A stretch of DNA of 64,000 nucleotides from Streptantibioticus cattleyicolor NRRL 8057 = DSM 46488 (GCF_000240165.1 NC_017586.1:2976001-3040000); one strand, 5' to 3'; counted from the stretch's first letter, positions 25,724 to 34,018 are shown. Notes: generated from the letters alone by a model not told the origin. Numbers and translations: made by a program.

Positions 25724-26076
25724 GGCGGACCGGCCCGCGCCCTGACCCTGGCCGGCCCGGCGAGCCACGACGGCAGCGCCCCGGAGACCTCGGCCACCAC
25801 GTCGGCGACCTCGCCGGTCAGCGCGCAGGACACCAGCCGCGCCCCCTGGGCCGCCGCCACCCGGGCCGCCGCGCCGCAGGCACCGCCGGGCCCGTCCGGC
25901 GCGCGGTCGGCCGCCGCCAGAGCGGCCAGATCGGCCGCGCCGCCCGCCCGGTGCCGGGCCGCCACCACCTGGCCCAGCGCCAGCACCGAGGCGAACACGG
26001 CGCACAACGTCCCGGTGACCACGACCGCCCACACGGTGGCCGACCCCCGGTCGCTCCCGGTCCCGATGCCCCTCAT
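25724..26076 (-). CDS. Rv3654c-type TadE-like protein; 3' end undefined
   Basis: About 116 recognisable residues from ATG 26076, which overlaps the tadE stop (ATGA). The protein has one membrane span (ATVWAVVVTGTLCAVFASVLALGQVV), then AARHRAGGAADLAALAAAD, the signature of the small helicase/secretion-neighbourhood TadE-like family. Members are usually about 110-130 aa. Here the frame has no stop before the convergent helicase gene and stays open to 24112, antisense to it. The right boundary of the true protein is therefore unknown; I end the feature where family similarity ends. A lost stop, a frameshift or a real long overlap are all possible. Confidence 0.62.
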
Positions 26077-26519
26077 GTGCCCTCCGCCCCGGCGGTGTCC
26101 TCCGCCCCGACCGTGTCCTCCGCCTCGGCCACCGCTTCGGCGCCGACGGTGAGGGACAGCAGCCCCGCCAGCCTCCCCGGCCCCAGCGACCGCGCGGTGA
26201 CCCGGACCCGCATCAGGTCACCGTCCCGCCGCACCGAGACCTCGGCGCCGGGCGGTGCCGCCGCGACGGCCGCTCCGGTGGCCTCGGCCGGCGGTTCCGA
26301 GCGGGCCGCCGCCCGGGCGCCGGCCCGGGCCGCGTCCACGCACCGGATCTGCGCCGCCGCGGCCGTCAGCCCCCACAGCAGCATCGCGGTGAAGAGCAGC
26401 AGCACGGGCACCACGACAGCCGTCTCGGCGGTGACGTAACCGGCGTCCGCGCGACCGGCCCCCGGGCGCTGGGGGGACGGGCGGCGCGGGCCGGCCCGTC
26501 CCCGGTCAGAAGTGCGCAT
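26073..26519 (-). CDS. TadE-like minor pseudopilin
   Basis: 148 aa. An Arg/Pro-rich leader, then DAGYVTAETAVVVPVLLLFTAMLLWGL, the TadE-type membrane segment with the conserved glutamate. AAQIRCVDAARAGARAAAR follows. The C-terminus has a small acidic repeat (AEDTVGAEDTAGAEGT). TadE proteins are minor pseudopilins that help assemble Flp fibres. The ATG at 26519 lies inside the upstream flp gene (14-bp overlap), and its stop overlaps the next start. It belongs to the seven-gene Tad operon. Confidence 0.82.
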   Translation of the reverse strand: MRTSDRGRAGPRRPSPQRPGAGRADAGYVTAETAVVVPVLLLFTAMLLWGLTAAAAQIRCVDAARAGARAAARSEPPAEATGAAVAAAPPGAEVSVRRDGDLMRVRVTARSLGPGRLAGLLSLTVGAEAVAEAEDTVGAEDTAGAEGT

Positions 26520-26733
26520 CGAGGGCCTTCTTGATGACGCCCTCGATCATCGCGCCGATCGAGCCGCCGGTGACCACCTTGTAGAGCACGATGGCGAGCC
26601 CGACGGCCGCGAAGGTGCCCATGGCGTACTCGGCGGTGGTCATACCGGCGTCGCCCGCCGCCGTGCGTACCGCGCGGAACCGGCGCCGGGTCCGTGCGAC
26701 GGTGATCCGGATCAATCGCGTTGCCGTGTTCAT
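26506..26733 (-). CDS. Flp-type major pilin subunit (DUF4244)
   Basis: 75 aa from ATG 26733, preceded by GGAGAG 5 nt upstream. A basic N-terminus is followed by DAGMTTAEYAMGTFAAVGLAIVLYKVV, a Flp/type IV pilin-like processing site (G/M..E at +5) and hydrophobic helix. In the same position M. tuberculosis has the Flp-like Rv3656c. It should be cleaved by a prepilin peptidase and polymerised; no prepilin peptidase gene lies in this window. Confidence 0.85.
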   Translation of the reverse strand: MNTATRLIRITVARTRRRFRAVRTAAGDAGMTTAEYAMGTFAAVGLAIVLYKVVTGGSIGAMIEGVIKKALDAHF

Positions 26734-26796
26734 GAGTCTCTCCGTTTCTGGTGATCGGCTGGTGTGCCGTGTTCTGGTCCTGGTGCCGGGCCGCCG

Positions 26797-27591
26797 TCAG
26801 CCCGGGTGCGTGAGGGTGCGGGCCAGCCCGATGACCACCGGGACGACGCCGACGGCGAGGAAGGCGGGGAGGAAGCACAGGGCCAACGGGGCAGTGGCGA
26901 CGACCGCGGCCTTGCGGGCCGCGGCACCGGCCGCCCTGGTGCGGGCGGCACGGCTCTCGGCGGCGAGCCGGGCGACCGCCGAGACGGGCGGCACCCCGGT
27001 CGTCGCGGCGCGGGTCATCCAGTCGGCGAGCCGGTCCGCGCCCGGGGCGATCGCCAACCTCGCCCAGCAACGCGCCGGTTCGCCCCCGAGCCGCAACTCC
27101 GCCGCTGCCTGCCGCAACGCACCGCCCAGCGGGCCGTCCAGCGTGCGCCCCACCGCCTCGGCCGCCGCCGAGGGTGCCGCGCCCGCGTCCAGGCAGGCCG
27201 CCAACAGGTCGGCGGCGAGCGGCAGTTGCCGGGCGATCGACGCCGTCTCGGGGTCGGCGCGTGCCGTGCGGCGCCGCTGCCAACGCCGTACGCCGAACCC
27301 GGCCGCCACCGCCGCCCCGAGACCGGCCGGGCCGCCGACGAGCAGGCCCACCGCGATCGCCACGGCCACGGTGACGGCCAACCCTCGCAGGTCGGACCAG
27401 CGCGGCCCCGCGTGCCACGGCGAGCGGCGCGGACGGCGCGCCGGAACCGGCCGGCCCGCCCCGAACAGCGCTTCCCGGCGCAGTCGTGCGGCACGCCGCC
27501 GCCGGGCGCCGAGGACCACGACCGCCGGCCACGCCACCGCTACGCCGAGCAGCGCGACAATCCCCAGCCTGTGGATAACTTCCGCGCTCAT
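26797..27591 (-). CDS. tadC: TadC-like type II/IV secretion inner-membrane protein
   Basis: 264 aa from ATG 27591, whose ATGA overlaps the tadB stop. It has a T2SSF-type platform domain: an N-terminal span, a pair of spans near residues 70-95, the cytoplasmic helical region ARQLPLAADLLAACLDAG, and a C-terminal span (LALCFLPAFLAVGVVPVVIGL). It forms the platform with TadB on which the CpaF motor acts. A longer in-frame extension to 27669 exists but overlaps tadB further and lacks an RBS. A perfect DnaA-box sequence (TGTGGATAA, 27570-27578) lies within its first codons. Confidence 0.86.
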   Translation of the reverse strand: MSAEVIHRLGIVALLGVAVAWPAVVVLGARRRRAARLRREALFGAGRPVPARRPRRSPWHAGPRWSDLRGLAVTVAVAIAVGLLVGGPAGLGAAVAAGFGVRRWQRRRTARADPETASIARQLPLAADLLAACLDAGAAPSAAAEAVGRTLDGPLGGALRQAAAELRLGGEPARCWARLAIAPGADRLADWMTRAATTGVPPVSAVARLAAESRAARTRAAGAAARKAAVVATAPLALCFLPAFLAVGVVPVVIGLARTLTHPG

Positions 27592-28532
27592 GCCGCCCCA
27601 CTCCCCGGAACGCCCGCCGCGTCCTGCGCCGCCCGTACGATCCGGGCCGTCCAGGCCAGCCCGGCCCACTCCAGCGCTCCGCCCACGGCCAGGCAGCCGA
27701 GCCCCGGCGGGGTCCGCAACAGCACCCCGAACGGATCGGCGCCCATGGCCCAGCCGAGGCCGAGGCCCAGCGCGGGGAGCAGGGCGAGCAGCACCGCGGT
27801 CGCCCGCGGCCCGGCCAACTGGGCGCGCAGGTCCTCGTGTTGGTCCAGTTCCGCCCGGAGCGCGGCGGCCAGCCGGTCGAGTCCGTCGGCGAGCCCGGCA
27901 CCGCCGTCCACCGCTACCTCCCAGCAGGCGGCGACGGCGGCGAGGCCCTGGGCACCCGGCTGCCGGGAGGCCGTGCGCAACGCCCCCGCCACGTCACCGC
28001 CGAAGCGGGCCGCTGCCAGCAGCGGGGTGACCCAGCCGCCGGACGCGGCGGGGCCGAGGGCACGGGAGCGCTCCACCGCGTCCGCCAGCGCCGCGTCCGG
28101 CGGCCGTCCGGCCCGCAGGTCCCCGGCGACCGTGGCGCACAGCTCGGCCACCGCCCGCTGCCGCCGCTCCATGGCCGCCGCCCGCCGACGGATCCGCAAC
28201 GCCCGCCCCACGTACGGCGTGGCGAACACCGCGGCCACCACCGGCAGCGGAGACCGCCCCGCCAGACCCAGCGCCAGCCCGGCGGGCAGACACCACAACT
28301 CGTGGCCCAGCCGCACCCGGTACCGCCGCTCGACACGCGCCCTGGCCCGGACGAGAACGTCCCTGACCCAGGCGGCCGGTGAGGAAGGGCCGGCCGGCGG
28401 GACGGCACCCGGCGCGAGCAGCAGCCGGGCGCGCCGCAGCGTCTCCTCCTGCCGCCGCAGCGACAACACCGCCGCGACCGCGCCCACCACCGCGCACCAG
28501 GCGGCGACGATCTGACCCTGCGTGGCCGTCAT
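27588..28532 (-). CDS. tadB: TadB-like type II/IV secretion inner-membrane protein
   Basis: 314 aa from ATG 28532, which overlaps the cpaF stop (ATGA). The N-terminal span (QIVAAWCAVVGAVAAVL) is followed by spans at about 90-115 and a T2SSF helical domain (AVAELCATVAGDLRAGRPPDAAL). Two C-terminal spans follow (ATAVLLALLPALGLGLGWAMG; GLGCLAVGGALEWAGL). It partners TadC as the pilus assembly platform. Translational coupling on both sides indicates one operon. Confidence 0.87.
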   Translation of the reverse strand: MTATQGQIVAAWCAVVGAVAAVLSLRRQEETLRRARLLLAPGAVPPAGPSSPAAWVRDVLVRARARVERRYRVRLGHELWCLPAGLALGLAGRSPLPVVAAVFATPYVGRALRIRRRAAAMERRQRAVAELCATVAGDLRAGRPPDAALADAVERSRALGPAASGGWVTPLLAAARFGGDVAGALRTASRQPGAQGLAAVAACWEVAVDGGAGLADGLDRLAAALRAELDQHEDLRAQLAGPRATAVLLALLPALGLGLGWAMGADPFGVLLRTPPGLGCLAVGGALEWAGLAWTARIVRAAQDAAGVPGSGAA

Positions 28533-29740
28533 GCCCCGGCCCCCCGCTCGCACAGGGCGGCGAAACGCGGCCAGCCCGCCCGGCGCCGGTAGCCGCCGCC
28601 GGGGTCGCGGACGAGCGCAGGAACGGTGGCCACCAGGCCCTGCGCGTCGCGCCGGAGCACATGGATCTCGGCGAGCCCGCGCCGGCCCGAACGGTCCCGG
28701 GCCAGGTGGACCACGACCGACAGCGCGGCGGCGAGCTGGCTGTGGAGCGCGGCCCGTTCCAGCCCGGCGGTCGAGCCGAGGGCCTCCAGCCGGGCCGGGA
28801 CGTCACAGGCGGCGTTGGCGTGCACCGTGCCGCAGCCGCCCTCGTGACCGGTGTTGAGCGCCGCCAGCAGGTCGAGCACCTCGGGGCCGCGCACCTCGCC
28901 GACGACCAGCCGGTCCGGGCGCATCCGCAGCGCCTGACGGACCAGGTCACGCAGGGTCACCCGGCCGGCGCCCTCCTGGTTGGCCGGGCGGGTCTCCAGG
29001 CGGACGACGTGGGGGTGGGCCGGGCGCAGTTCGGCGGAGTCCTCGGCGAGCACGATGCGTTCGTCCGGCCCGACCAGCCCGAGCAGAGTGGACAGCAGCG
29101 TGGTCTTGCCGCTGCCCGTGCCGCCGCTGATCAGGAAGGACAGCCGGGCGTCCACCACGGCTCGCAGCAGCGCGGCGGCCTCGGCGTCCAGACTGCCCGC
29201 GTCGGTCAGCTCGTCCAGGGTGAAGGCGCGGGCGCGCACGACGCGCAGTGACAGGCAGGGCGCGCCGACGGCGACGGGCGGCAGCACCGCGTGGAGCCGG
29301 GTGCCGTCCGGCAGCCGGGCGTCCACCCACGGGCGGGCGTCGTCGAGCCGCCGTCCGGCGACCGTGGCCAGCCGCTGGGCGAGCCGCCGCACCGCCGCCG
29401 CGTCGCGGAACCGTACCTCGGTGCGTTCCAGCCCGCCGCCGCGGTCGATCCAGACCTCGTCCGGGCCGTTGACCAGGACGTCGGTGACCCCGGGCAGCGC
29501 GAGCAGCGGCTCCAGCGGACCGGCGCCGACCATCTCGGAGCGCAGTTCGCCGACAACCCCCAGCACCGCGGTGTCGCCGAGCAGCCGTCCCTGCGCCCGC
29601 AGCGCGGCGGCGACCCTGGCCGGGGTGGGTTCGTGACCGGACTCGGCGAGCCTGAGCCGTACCGCCTCCAGCAGCGCCGTGCCGTCCGCGAGGCCGTCGG
29701 GGGCCACCGGCCGGCGTCCGCGTACCTGGCGGGCGGTCAC
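28529..29740 (-). CDS. cpaF: CpaF/TadA secretion ATPase
   Basis: 403 aa. This hexameric motor ATPase drives Flp pilus assembly. An N-terminal domain (GPLEPLLALPGVTDVLVNGPDEVWIDR) precedes the RecA-like core with Walker A SGGTGSGKTT, Asp box EDSAELRP, Walker B RPDRLVVGEVRGPE and the His box GTVHAN. GTG 29740 overlaps the ssd stop by four bases. It is cytoplasmic and docks on TadB/TadC. Confidence 0.92.
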   Translation of the reverse strand: MTARQVRGRRPVAPDGLADGTALLEAVRLRLAESGHEPTPARVAAALRAQGRLLGDTAVLGVVGELRSEMVGAGPLEPLLALPGVTDVLVNGPDEVWIDRGGGLERTEVRFRDAAAVRRLAQRLATVAGRRLDDARPWVDARLPDGTRLHAVLPPVAVGAPCLSLRVVRARAFTLDELTDAGSLDAEAAALLRAVVDARLSFLISGGTGSGKTTLLSTLLGLVGPDERIVLAEDSAELRPAHPHVVRLETRPANQEGAGRVTLRDLVRQALRMRPDRLVVGEVRGPEVLDLLAALNTGHEGGCGTVHANAACDVPARLEALGSTAGLERAALHSQLAAALSVVVHLARDRSGRRGLAEIHVLRRDAQGLVATVPALVRDPGGGYRRRAGWPRFAALCERGAGA

Positions 29741-31386
29741 GGGGTCACGCTCCCGCGGCCGGCCAGGGCGCCGTCGAGGAAGGCGGAGCAGAAGGCGGCG
29801 AGCGGACCGCGTCCACCACCGCCCGGCGGCTCACCGCCGTCCACCGCCTCCCGCAGCCCCTTCTCCCGGGGCAGCGAACCAGCCAGCGGCAGGCCGAGCA
29901 GCCGGGCGATCTCCTCGTCGCCGAGGTCGGGCGGGAACGGCCCACGGGCCACGACACGCAGATCGGACAGGACCATGCCGATCCGGGACGCCACCCGGTC
30001 GGCGGCGGCCACCGCGCGCAGCTCCGCCGGGACGACGAGCAGCCCCACGTCGATCTGGGCGAGCGCCTCCACCACGCCCTCGTCGAGCCGGCGTGGCAGG
30101 TCGACGACGACCACCCCGCCGCGCCGCCGGGCGGCACCGAGGACCGAGCGCATCGCCTCCGGGCCGATGACCACCGAATCGCCGCGGTCCCAGCTGAGCA
30201 CGCTCAGGTCGTGCAGCTTGGGCAGCGACTCCTCCAGGGCGCCGCTGCTCACCCGGCCCTCGGAGGCGGCCAGGTCGGGCCAGCGCAGACCGCCCGCGCG
30301 TTCGCCGCCGAGCAGCACGTCGAGGCCGCCGCCGAGCGGATCGCCGTCGATGAGCATGGTGCGCCGGCCCTGCCGGGCGGAGGTCACCGCGAGGGCGCAC
30401 GCCAGCGTGCTGGCCCCGGCACCGCCCCGGCCGCCGACCACGCCGATGGTGAGCGCGGGCTCCCCGACGGACTCGGCGGCGTCGGCGATCCGGTCGACCA
30501 GCCAGGGTTCGGCGTCGGGGAGGAAGAGAACGTGGTCGGCGCCGAGGTCGACGGCGCGGCGCCAGACGTCCTGGTCGTCCAGGTCGCGGCCGATGAGCAG
30601 CACGCCGGGGCGGCGCACCACACCGCGGACCCGGTGGGCGCAGTCGTCGCCGACCAGGACCAGCGGCGCCGTCGACCAGCTGCCCGGCCGGGCGGGCGGC
30701 CCGAAGGACACCTCGGGCTCGGCCCCGGCCGCCGCGCACAGCCGCAGCAGATCGTCGAGCAGGTCCTCGTCCTCGGTGACGATCAGCGGCCCACCCGGGA
30801 CCGACTCGGATGCGGGGCGGCCGGAGGGAACCGGTGGCGGTTCGTCGGAACGCGCCGGTGGGACGGCGGGTGCCGGGCGCCGTGCCCGCGACCGCCCCGC
30901 CCGGCCGAGGTCACGGCCCGCCGCCCCGGCCGCGGAGGCGACCCCGGTGGCACGGGCCACGTCGGCATCGCCCGTCCCGCTCCGCGACACCACAGGCCAC
31001 GGCGCGAACCGGACGTCCCGATGGCCCTCGGACGCCGCCAACGGCAGAGCCGCGTCGTCGTCCACGTGGCCGACGACCACATCCGTGTCATCGATGTCGG
31101 AGCCGAGACCGACATCCGCGCCCGCACCGGCGCCGGGCCCGGCGCCGGGACCGACGTCCACACCCGCACCGGTCGGCCCATTACCCGGCTTCTCCGGGGA
31201 TAGCGCTCGATATCCGGCATCGGGAGATCGGGGGGTGGAGATCGGGTGGACATCGGGTGTCGAGTGGCGGATCTCACCCGGGTCACCGGGAGGTCTCCGG
31301 TTACCACGATGGCCACTTCCGTAACGGCCGTGCTCGTCCGCGTTACGGGTCGGGGTGAAGCCGTTGCCTGCCTTCGATTCGCTCAT
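29737..31386 (-). CDS. ssd: CpaE/Ssd-like ATPase (septum-site-determining protein)
   Basis: 549 aa from ATG 31386 (GAGGCGG upstream). The first about 180 residues are disordered, including a GPGAGPGAGAG stretch. A receiver-like domain (LIVTEDEDLLDDLLRLCAAAGAEPEVSF) follows. Then comes a ParA/MinD-type domain with the altered P-loop GGRGGAGAST (about 317-327), which lacks the usual lysine, as in Ssd/CpaE proteins. Relatives position the Tad machine or influence septation. It is the first gene of the Tad operon; the order ssd-cpaF-tadB-tadC-flp-tadE-Rv3654c matches M. tuberculosis. Confidence 0.88.
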   Translation of the reverse strand: MSESKAGNGFTPTRNADEHGRYGSGHRGNRRPPGDPGEIRHSTPDVHPISTPRSPDAGYRALSPEKPGNGPTGAGVDVGPGAGPGAGAGADVGLGSDIDDTDVVVGHVDDDAALPLAASEGHRDVRFAPWPVVSRSGTGDADVARATGVASAAGAAGRDLGRAGRSRARRPAPAVPPARSDEPPPVPSGRPASESVPGGPLIVTEDEDLLDDLLRLCAAAGAEPEVSFGPPARPGSWSTAPLVLVGDDCAHRVRGVVRRPGVLLIGRDLDDQDVWRRAVDLGADHVLFLPDAEPWLVDRIADAAESVGEPALTIGVVGGRGGAGASTLACALAVTSARQGRRTMLIDGDPLGGGLDVLLGGERAGGLRWPDLAASEGRVSSGALEESLPKLHDLSVLSWDRGDSVVIGPEAMRSVLGAARRRGGVVVVDLPRRLDEGVVEALAQIDVGLLVVPAELRAVAAADRVASRIGMVLSDLRVVARGPFPPDLGDEEIARLLGLPLAGSLPREKGLREAVDGGEPPGGGGRGPLAAFCSAFLDGALAGRGSVTP

Positions 31387-31634
31387 GACCGCCTCGTGTG
31401 CCGTTCGTGACGTCGCGTATCTCGCGGTACTCACGATGAAGGCGGCCGGGGAATCGGGATGATCTTGGTGGAAAACAGGGGATAACTCAGCGCTTGTGGA
31501 TAACTACGTCACCCACATGGGTGACTTATCTCCGTTGGCGCAACGATTACGCTCCGTCACCCGTAGTGCTGGTAACAGGTAGGGGAGGGAGCCATCAGAA
31601 TGATCAAGGAAGCGACGTCCGGGAACCGGACAGG
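31387..31634. other. Upstream region of the ssd operon
   Basis: No gene. It holds a DnaA-box-like TGTGGATAA (31495-31503) beside a second GGATAACT (31480-31487), and the inverted repeat at 31508-31525. Promoters for ssd should lie here. Confidence 0.45.
31508..31525. promoter_or_regulatory. Inverted repeat GTCACCCA-CA-TGGGTGAC
   Basis: Perfect 8-bp arms with a 2-bp centre, between the divergent ssd and HAD/6C region. It is a candidate dimeric regulator site for the Tad operon or for the RNA on the other side. No factor is assigned. Confidence 0.5.
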
Positions 31635-31730
31635 AGGCCGGAAAAGTATCCGGACATGCGACGACCCCCGCCGGGGGGGAGAGCGGGGGTCGTCCCCACG
31701 GCCGACTCGGGGGGGGAGGAGCCGGACCGG
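31635..31730 (-). ncRNA. 6C small RNA
   Basis: On the minus strand two hairpins follow each other, each with a C-rich loop. The first is CCGGCTC / GAGTCGG (31725-31702) with loop CTCCCCCCCC. The second is ACGACCCCCGC / GCGGGGGTCGT (31693-31661) with loop TCTCCCCCCCG. A weaker stem CCGGA/TCCGG follows (31653-31638). Two stems with loops of six or more cytosines define the actinobacterial 6C RNA, and the place between ssd and the HAD phosphatase gene, on the ssd strand, matches the M. tuberculosis 6C/B11 locus. In mycobacteria it base-pairs with mRNAs through these loops. The ends are estimated; a -10-like TGCTAAC lies just upstream. Confidence 0.85.
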
Positions 31731-31829
31731 GTTAGCACGGTCGCGAACGATCCGTGACTTCCATGGTGTACCCGAGAGGCTTCTCAGGCAAACCCACGCG
31801 CCTCAGCTTACGCCGAATGGTGGGTGCCT

Positions 31830-32699
31830 ATGCTCGTCACCGTGGAAAACCACTCCTTGCCGCGCACCGCCGCCTTCTTCGATCTCGACAAGACGGTCAT
31901 CGCGAAGTCGAGCACGCTGGCCTTCAGCAAGTCCTTCTACCACGGTGGCCTGATCAACCGCCGGGCCGTGCTGCGTACCGCATATGCGCAGTTCGTCTAC
32001 CTGCTCGGCGGCGCCGACCACGATCAGATGGAGCGGATGCGCGAGTACCTGTCGGCGCTGTGCCGGGGCTGGAACGTGCAACAGGTGCGGGAAATCGTGG
32101 CGGAGACACTGCACGATCTCATCGACCCGCTCATCTACGACGAGGCGGCGTCGCTGATCGAGCGGCACCACGCGGCCGGGCGGGACGTGGTGATCGTCAG
32201 CACCTCGGGTGCCGAGGTGGTCGAGCCGATCGGGGCGATGCTCGGCGCCGACCACGTGGTGGCCACCCGCATGGTGGTGGAGGACGGCCGCTACACCGGC
32301 GAGGTGGAGTACTACGCGTACGGCGATACCAAGGCCCAGGCGGTGGCCGAGCTCGCCGCCTCCGAGGGGTACGACCTGAGCCGCTGCTACGCGTACAGCG
32401 ACTCCGCCACCGACGTGCCGATGCTGGAGGCGGTCGGCCACGCCTACGCGGTCAACCCCGACCGGGCGCTGCGTCGCGAGGCGGTCACCCGGGGCTGGCC
32501 CGTGCTCACCTTCAACCGGCCGGTGCGGCTGCGGCAGCGCATCCCGTCCATGCCCAGCCGCCCGGTGCTGGCGGCGTTCGCCGCGGTGGGCACGGCGGTG
32601 CTGACGGCCGGGCTGGTCTGGTACGTCTCCCGCCGCCGGCGCCCGTTCGCGGGGGCGCTGACGACGGCCGCGCGCCGGTCCCCGTCGGCGCCGCGCTGA
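31830..32699 (+). CDS. HAD-superfamily IB phosphatase (SerB-like), membrane-tailed
   Basis: 289 aa from ATG 31830 (GTG 31824 also in frame). The HAD motif I is DLDKTVIAKSS, motif II is VSTSG, and motif III/IV lie in the YGDTKAQAV and YSDSATDVPML segments. It is a SerB-type phosphohydrolase, with a C-terminal membrane span (PVLAAFAAVGTAVLTAGLVWYV) and a basic tail. Orthologues in Streptomyces were annotated as morphological-differentiation-associated; the mycobacterial counterpart also faces ssd. The substrate is unknown. It reads away from ssd and the 6C RNA. Confidence 0.88.
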   Translation: MLVTVENHSLPRTAAFFDLDKTVIAKSSTLAFSKSFYHGGLINRRAVLRTAYAQFVYLLGGADHDQMERMREYLSALCRGWNVQQVREIVAETLHDLIDPLIYDEAASLIERHHAAGRDVVIVSTSGAEVVEPIGAMLGADHVVATRMVVEDGRYTGEVEYYAYGDTKAQAVAELAASEGYDLSRCYAYSDSATDVPMLEAVGHAYAVNPDRALRREAVTRGWPVLTFNRPVRLRQRIPSMPSRPVLAAFAAVGTAVLTAGLVWYVSRRRRPFAGALTTAARRSPSAPR

Positions 32700-32739
32700 C
32701 CCCGGCCGGGTCCGGCGGGCCCCGGCACGGCGCGGCGGA

Positions 32740-32960
32740 CCGGTGGTCGATTGAGAGCGAAAGTAAAGAACCGTAGGCGGCCCTTCCGCTTCCCCGGAGC
32801 CGGAGGTAGAAAGGAAGCAACGGCCCGCGAGACCACGGACATCCGAGAGGAACCCCGTCGGACAGGCCCCACGGACCGCATGCACGGGCGCCGGGCACCC
32901 ACGCGAAGCCGGCCCGCTGACCGGGTGAGCCACACCAGGTACCGGGCGGAAAGATCCCGA
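32740..32960. ncRNA. Candidate 6S-like RNA locus (scr3559 position)
   Basis: A 369-bp non-coding gap lies between the HAD gene and the Fic-like gene. In S. coelicolor, as I recall, the 6S-like RNA scr3559 lies between the equivalent genes. The segment has lower GC at its left end and local stems, for example GCTTCC/GGAAGC around 32789-32820 and TCCGA/TCGGA around 32842-32864. I could not establish the long 6S-type rod or its strand, so the call rests mainly on synteny. Confidence 0.3.
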
Positions 32961-33007
32961 CCTGATGGGCAGCACAGTGCACGCATGGTCACCCGACGTT
33001 CGTGCCA

Positions 33008-33035
33008 GCGGCGGTACCCCCACGGGTACCGCCGC
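33008..33035. terminator. Strong bidirectional hairpin
   Basis: A 12-bp perfect stem GCGGCGGTACCC / GGGTACCGCCGC with loop CCAC, placed between convergent genes. No T-run. Confidence 0.65.
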
Positions 33036-33068
33036 ATCCTTGTCCGCGGGCCCCCGGCCCGGGACGGC

Positions 33069-33932
33069 TCAGGCCGCGCCGCGCTGGAGCGCCTCGCAGA
33101 CGGCCGTGCTCTCCCGGGCGCCGAGGGCGACGGCCTCGGCGCAGTGACCGATCCAGCGGGCCATGCCGTCGGGGGTGCCGGAGACGTAGCCCTCCAGGGC
33201 CTTGGCGTACTCGGCCCGGCCCAGTTCGGCGTGGCCGACCTCGGCGGGGCAGATGGACTTGGGGTCGAGACCGCTGCCGACCAGGACGATCCGCTGGGCC
33301 GCGCGGGCCACCGGACCGTTGTAGGAGCCGAACGGGCGCAGCGCCAGCAGCTCACCGTGGACCACGGCGGCCACCACGAGGGCGGGGGCCTCCGTCCCGG
33401 CCAGCAGGAGTCCGGCGAGCCCGTCGAGGCGGCCGGCCACCTCGTCCGCGTCCGGCAACGCCAGCGCGATCAACGGGTCCTCGTCCACCGTCTCACCGGC
33501 GAGCCGGGGGCGCCCGACCCGGTCCGCCGCCGCACCGGCGCCCGCCGCGTCCGGGGCCCCCGGTGCCGCCGCGTCCACCCCGGCCGCCACCAGGTGGAGC
33601 CGGGCCAGCACCTGCACCGGTGACTGCCGCCAGACGCTGAGCAGTTGACCCGCCTCGGCCGTCAGCCGCAGCGCGGCGCCGACCGTCCGCGCCTCGGGGT
33701 CGGCGCTGAAGTCGCTGCGCCGCCGTACCTCCTCCAGCGCCCAGTCGGCACCGGCGAGCGCGGCGGAACCGCGGGCACCGCGCAGCGCCGCCTCCGAGGC
33801 CACCTCGTTGGAGCGACGGCGCATCACCCGGTGGCCGTACACCTGGTCCACGGCCCGGCGCACCGTCTCCACGGCGTCGGGCACCCCGGGCAGCGAGCCC
33901 AGCACGGCGAGCGGATCGGCATTGTTACCCAT
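33069..33932 (-). CDS. Fic-like protein with degenerate active-site motif
   Basis: 287 aa. Overall it resembles Fic/DOC-type proteins that Streptomyces annotation calls oxidoreductase: an N-terminal ARGSAALAGADWALEEVRR segment (compare the SxxIEG inhibitory helix), a central helical domain with an Ala/Gly insert, and RPFGSYNGPVARAAQRIVL where Fic enzymes have HPFxDGNGR. The catalytic histidine, the acidic residue and the final arginine are all changed, so AMP transfer is unlikely. ATG 33932 has TAGTGT 6 nt upstream and no SD, so it is probably leaderless. It is divergent from the CooC-like gene. Confidence 0.65.
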   Translation of the reverse strand: MGNNADPLAVLGSLPGVPDAVETVRRAVDQVYGHRVMRRRSNEVASEAALRGARGSAALAGADWALEEVRRRSDFSADPEARTVGAALRLTAEAGQLLSVWRQSPVQVLARLHLVAAGVDAAAPGAPDAAGAGAAADRVGRPRLAGETVDEDPLIALALPDADEVAGRLDGLAGLLLAGTEAPALVVAAVVHGELLALRPFGSYNGPVARAAQRIVLVGSGLDPKSICPAEVGHAELGRAEYAKALEGYVSGTPDGMARWIGHCAEAVALGARESTAVCEALQRGAA

Positions 33933-33938
33933 GGGACG

Positions 33939-33944
33939 ACACTA
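33939..33944 (-). promoter_or_regulatory. -10 box for leaderless Fic-like gene
   Basis: TAGTGT, 6 nt before the ATG on the minus strand. It matches TANNNT. Confidence 0.5.
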
Positions 33945-34018
33945 CGCACTCGGAGCCCGAACCCCTCGATCGAGTGGTCTTCTTCACGTGGACCGAGCAC
34001 GGTCGGCGCTTCCGCCCT

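Noticed and set aside
32740-32960. Possible riboswitch or RNase P RNA in the HAD/Fic-like gap
   Set aside because: None of the conserved RNase P or c-di-AMP riboswitch blocks could be found; only the synteny argument for a 6S-like RNA remains.
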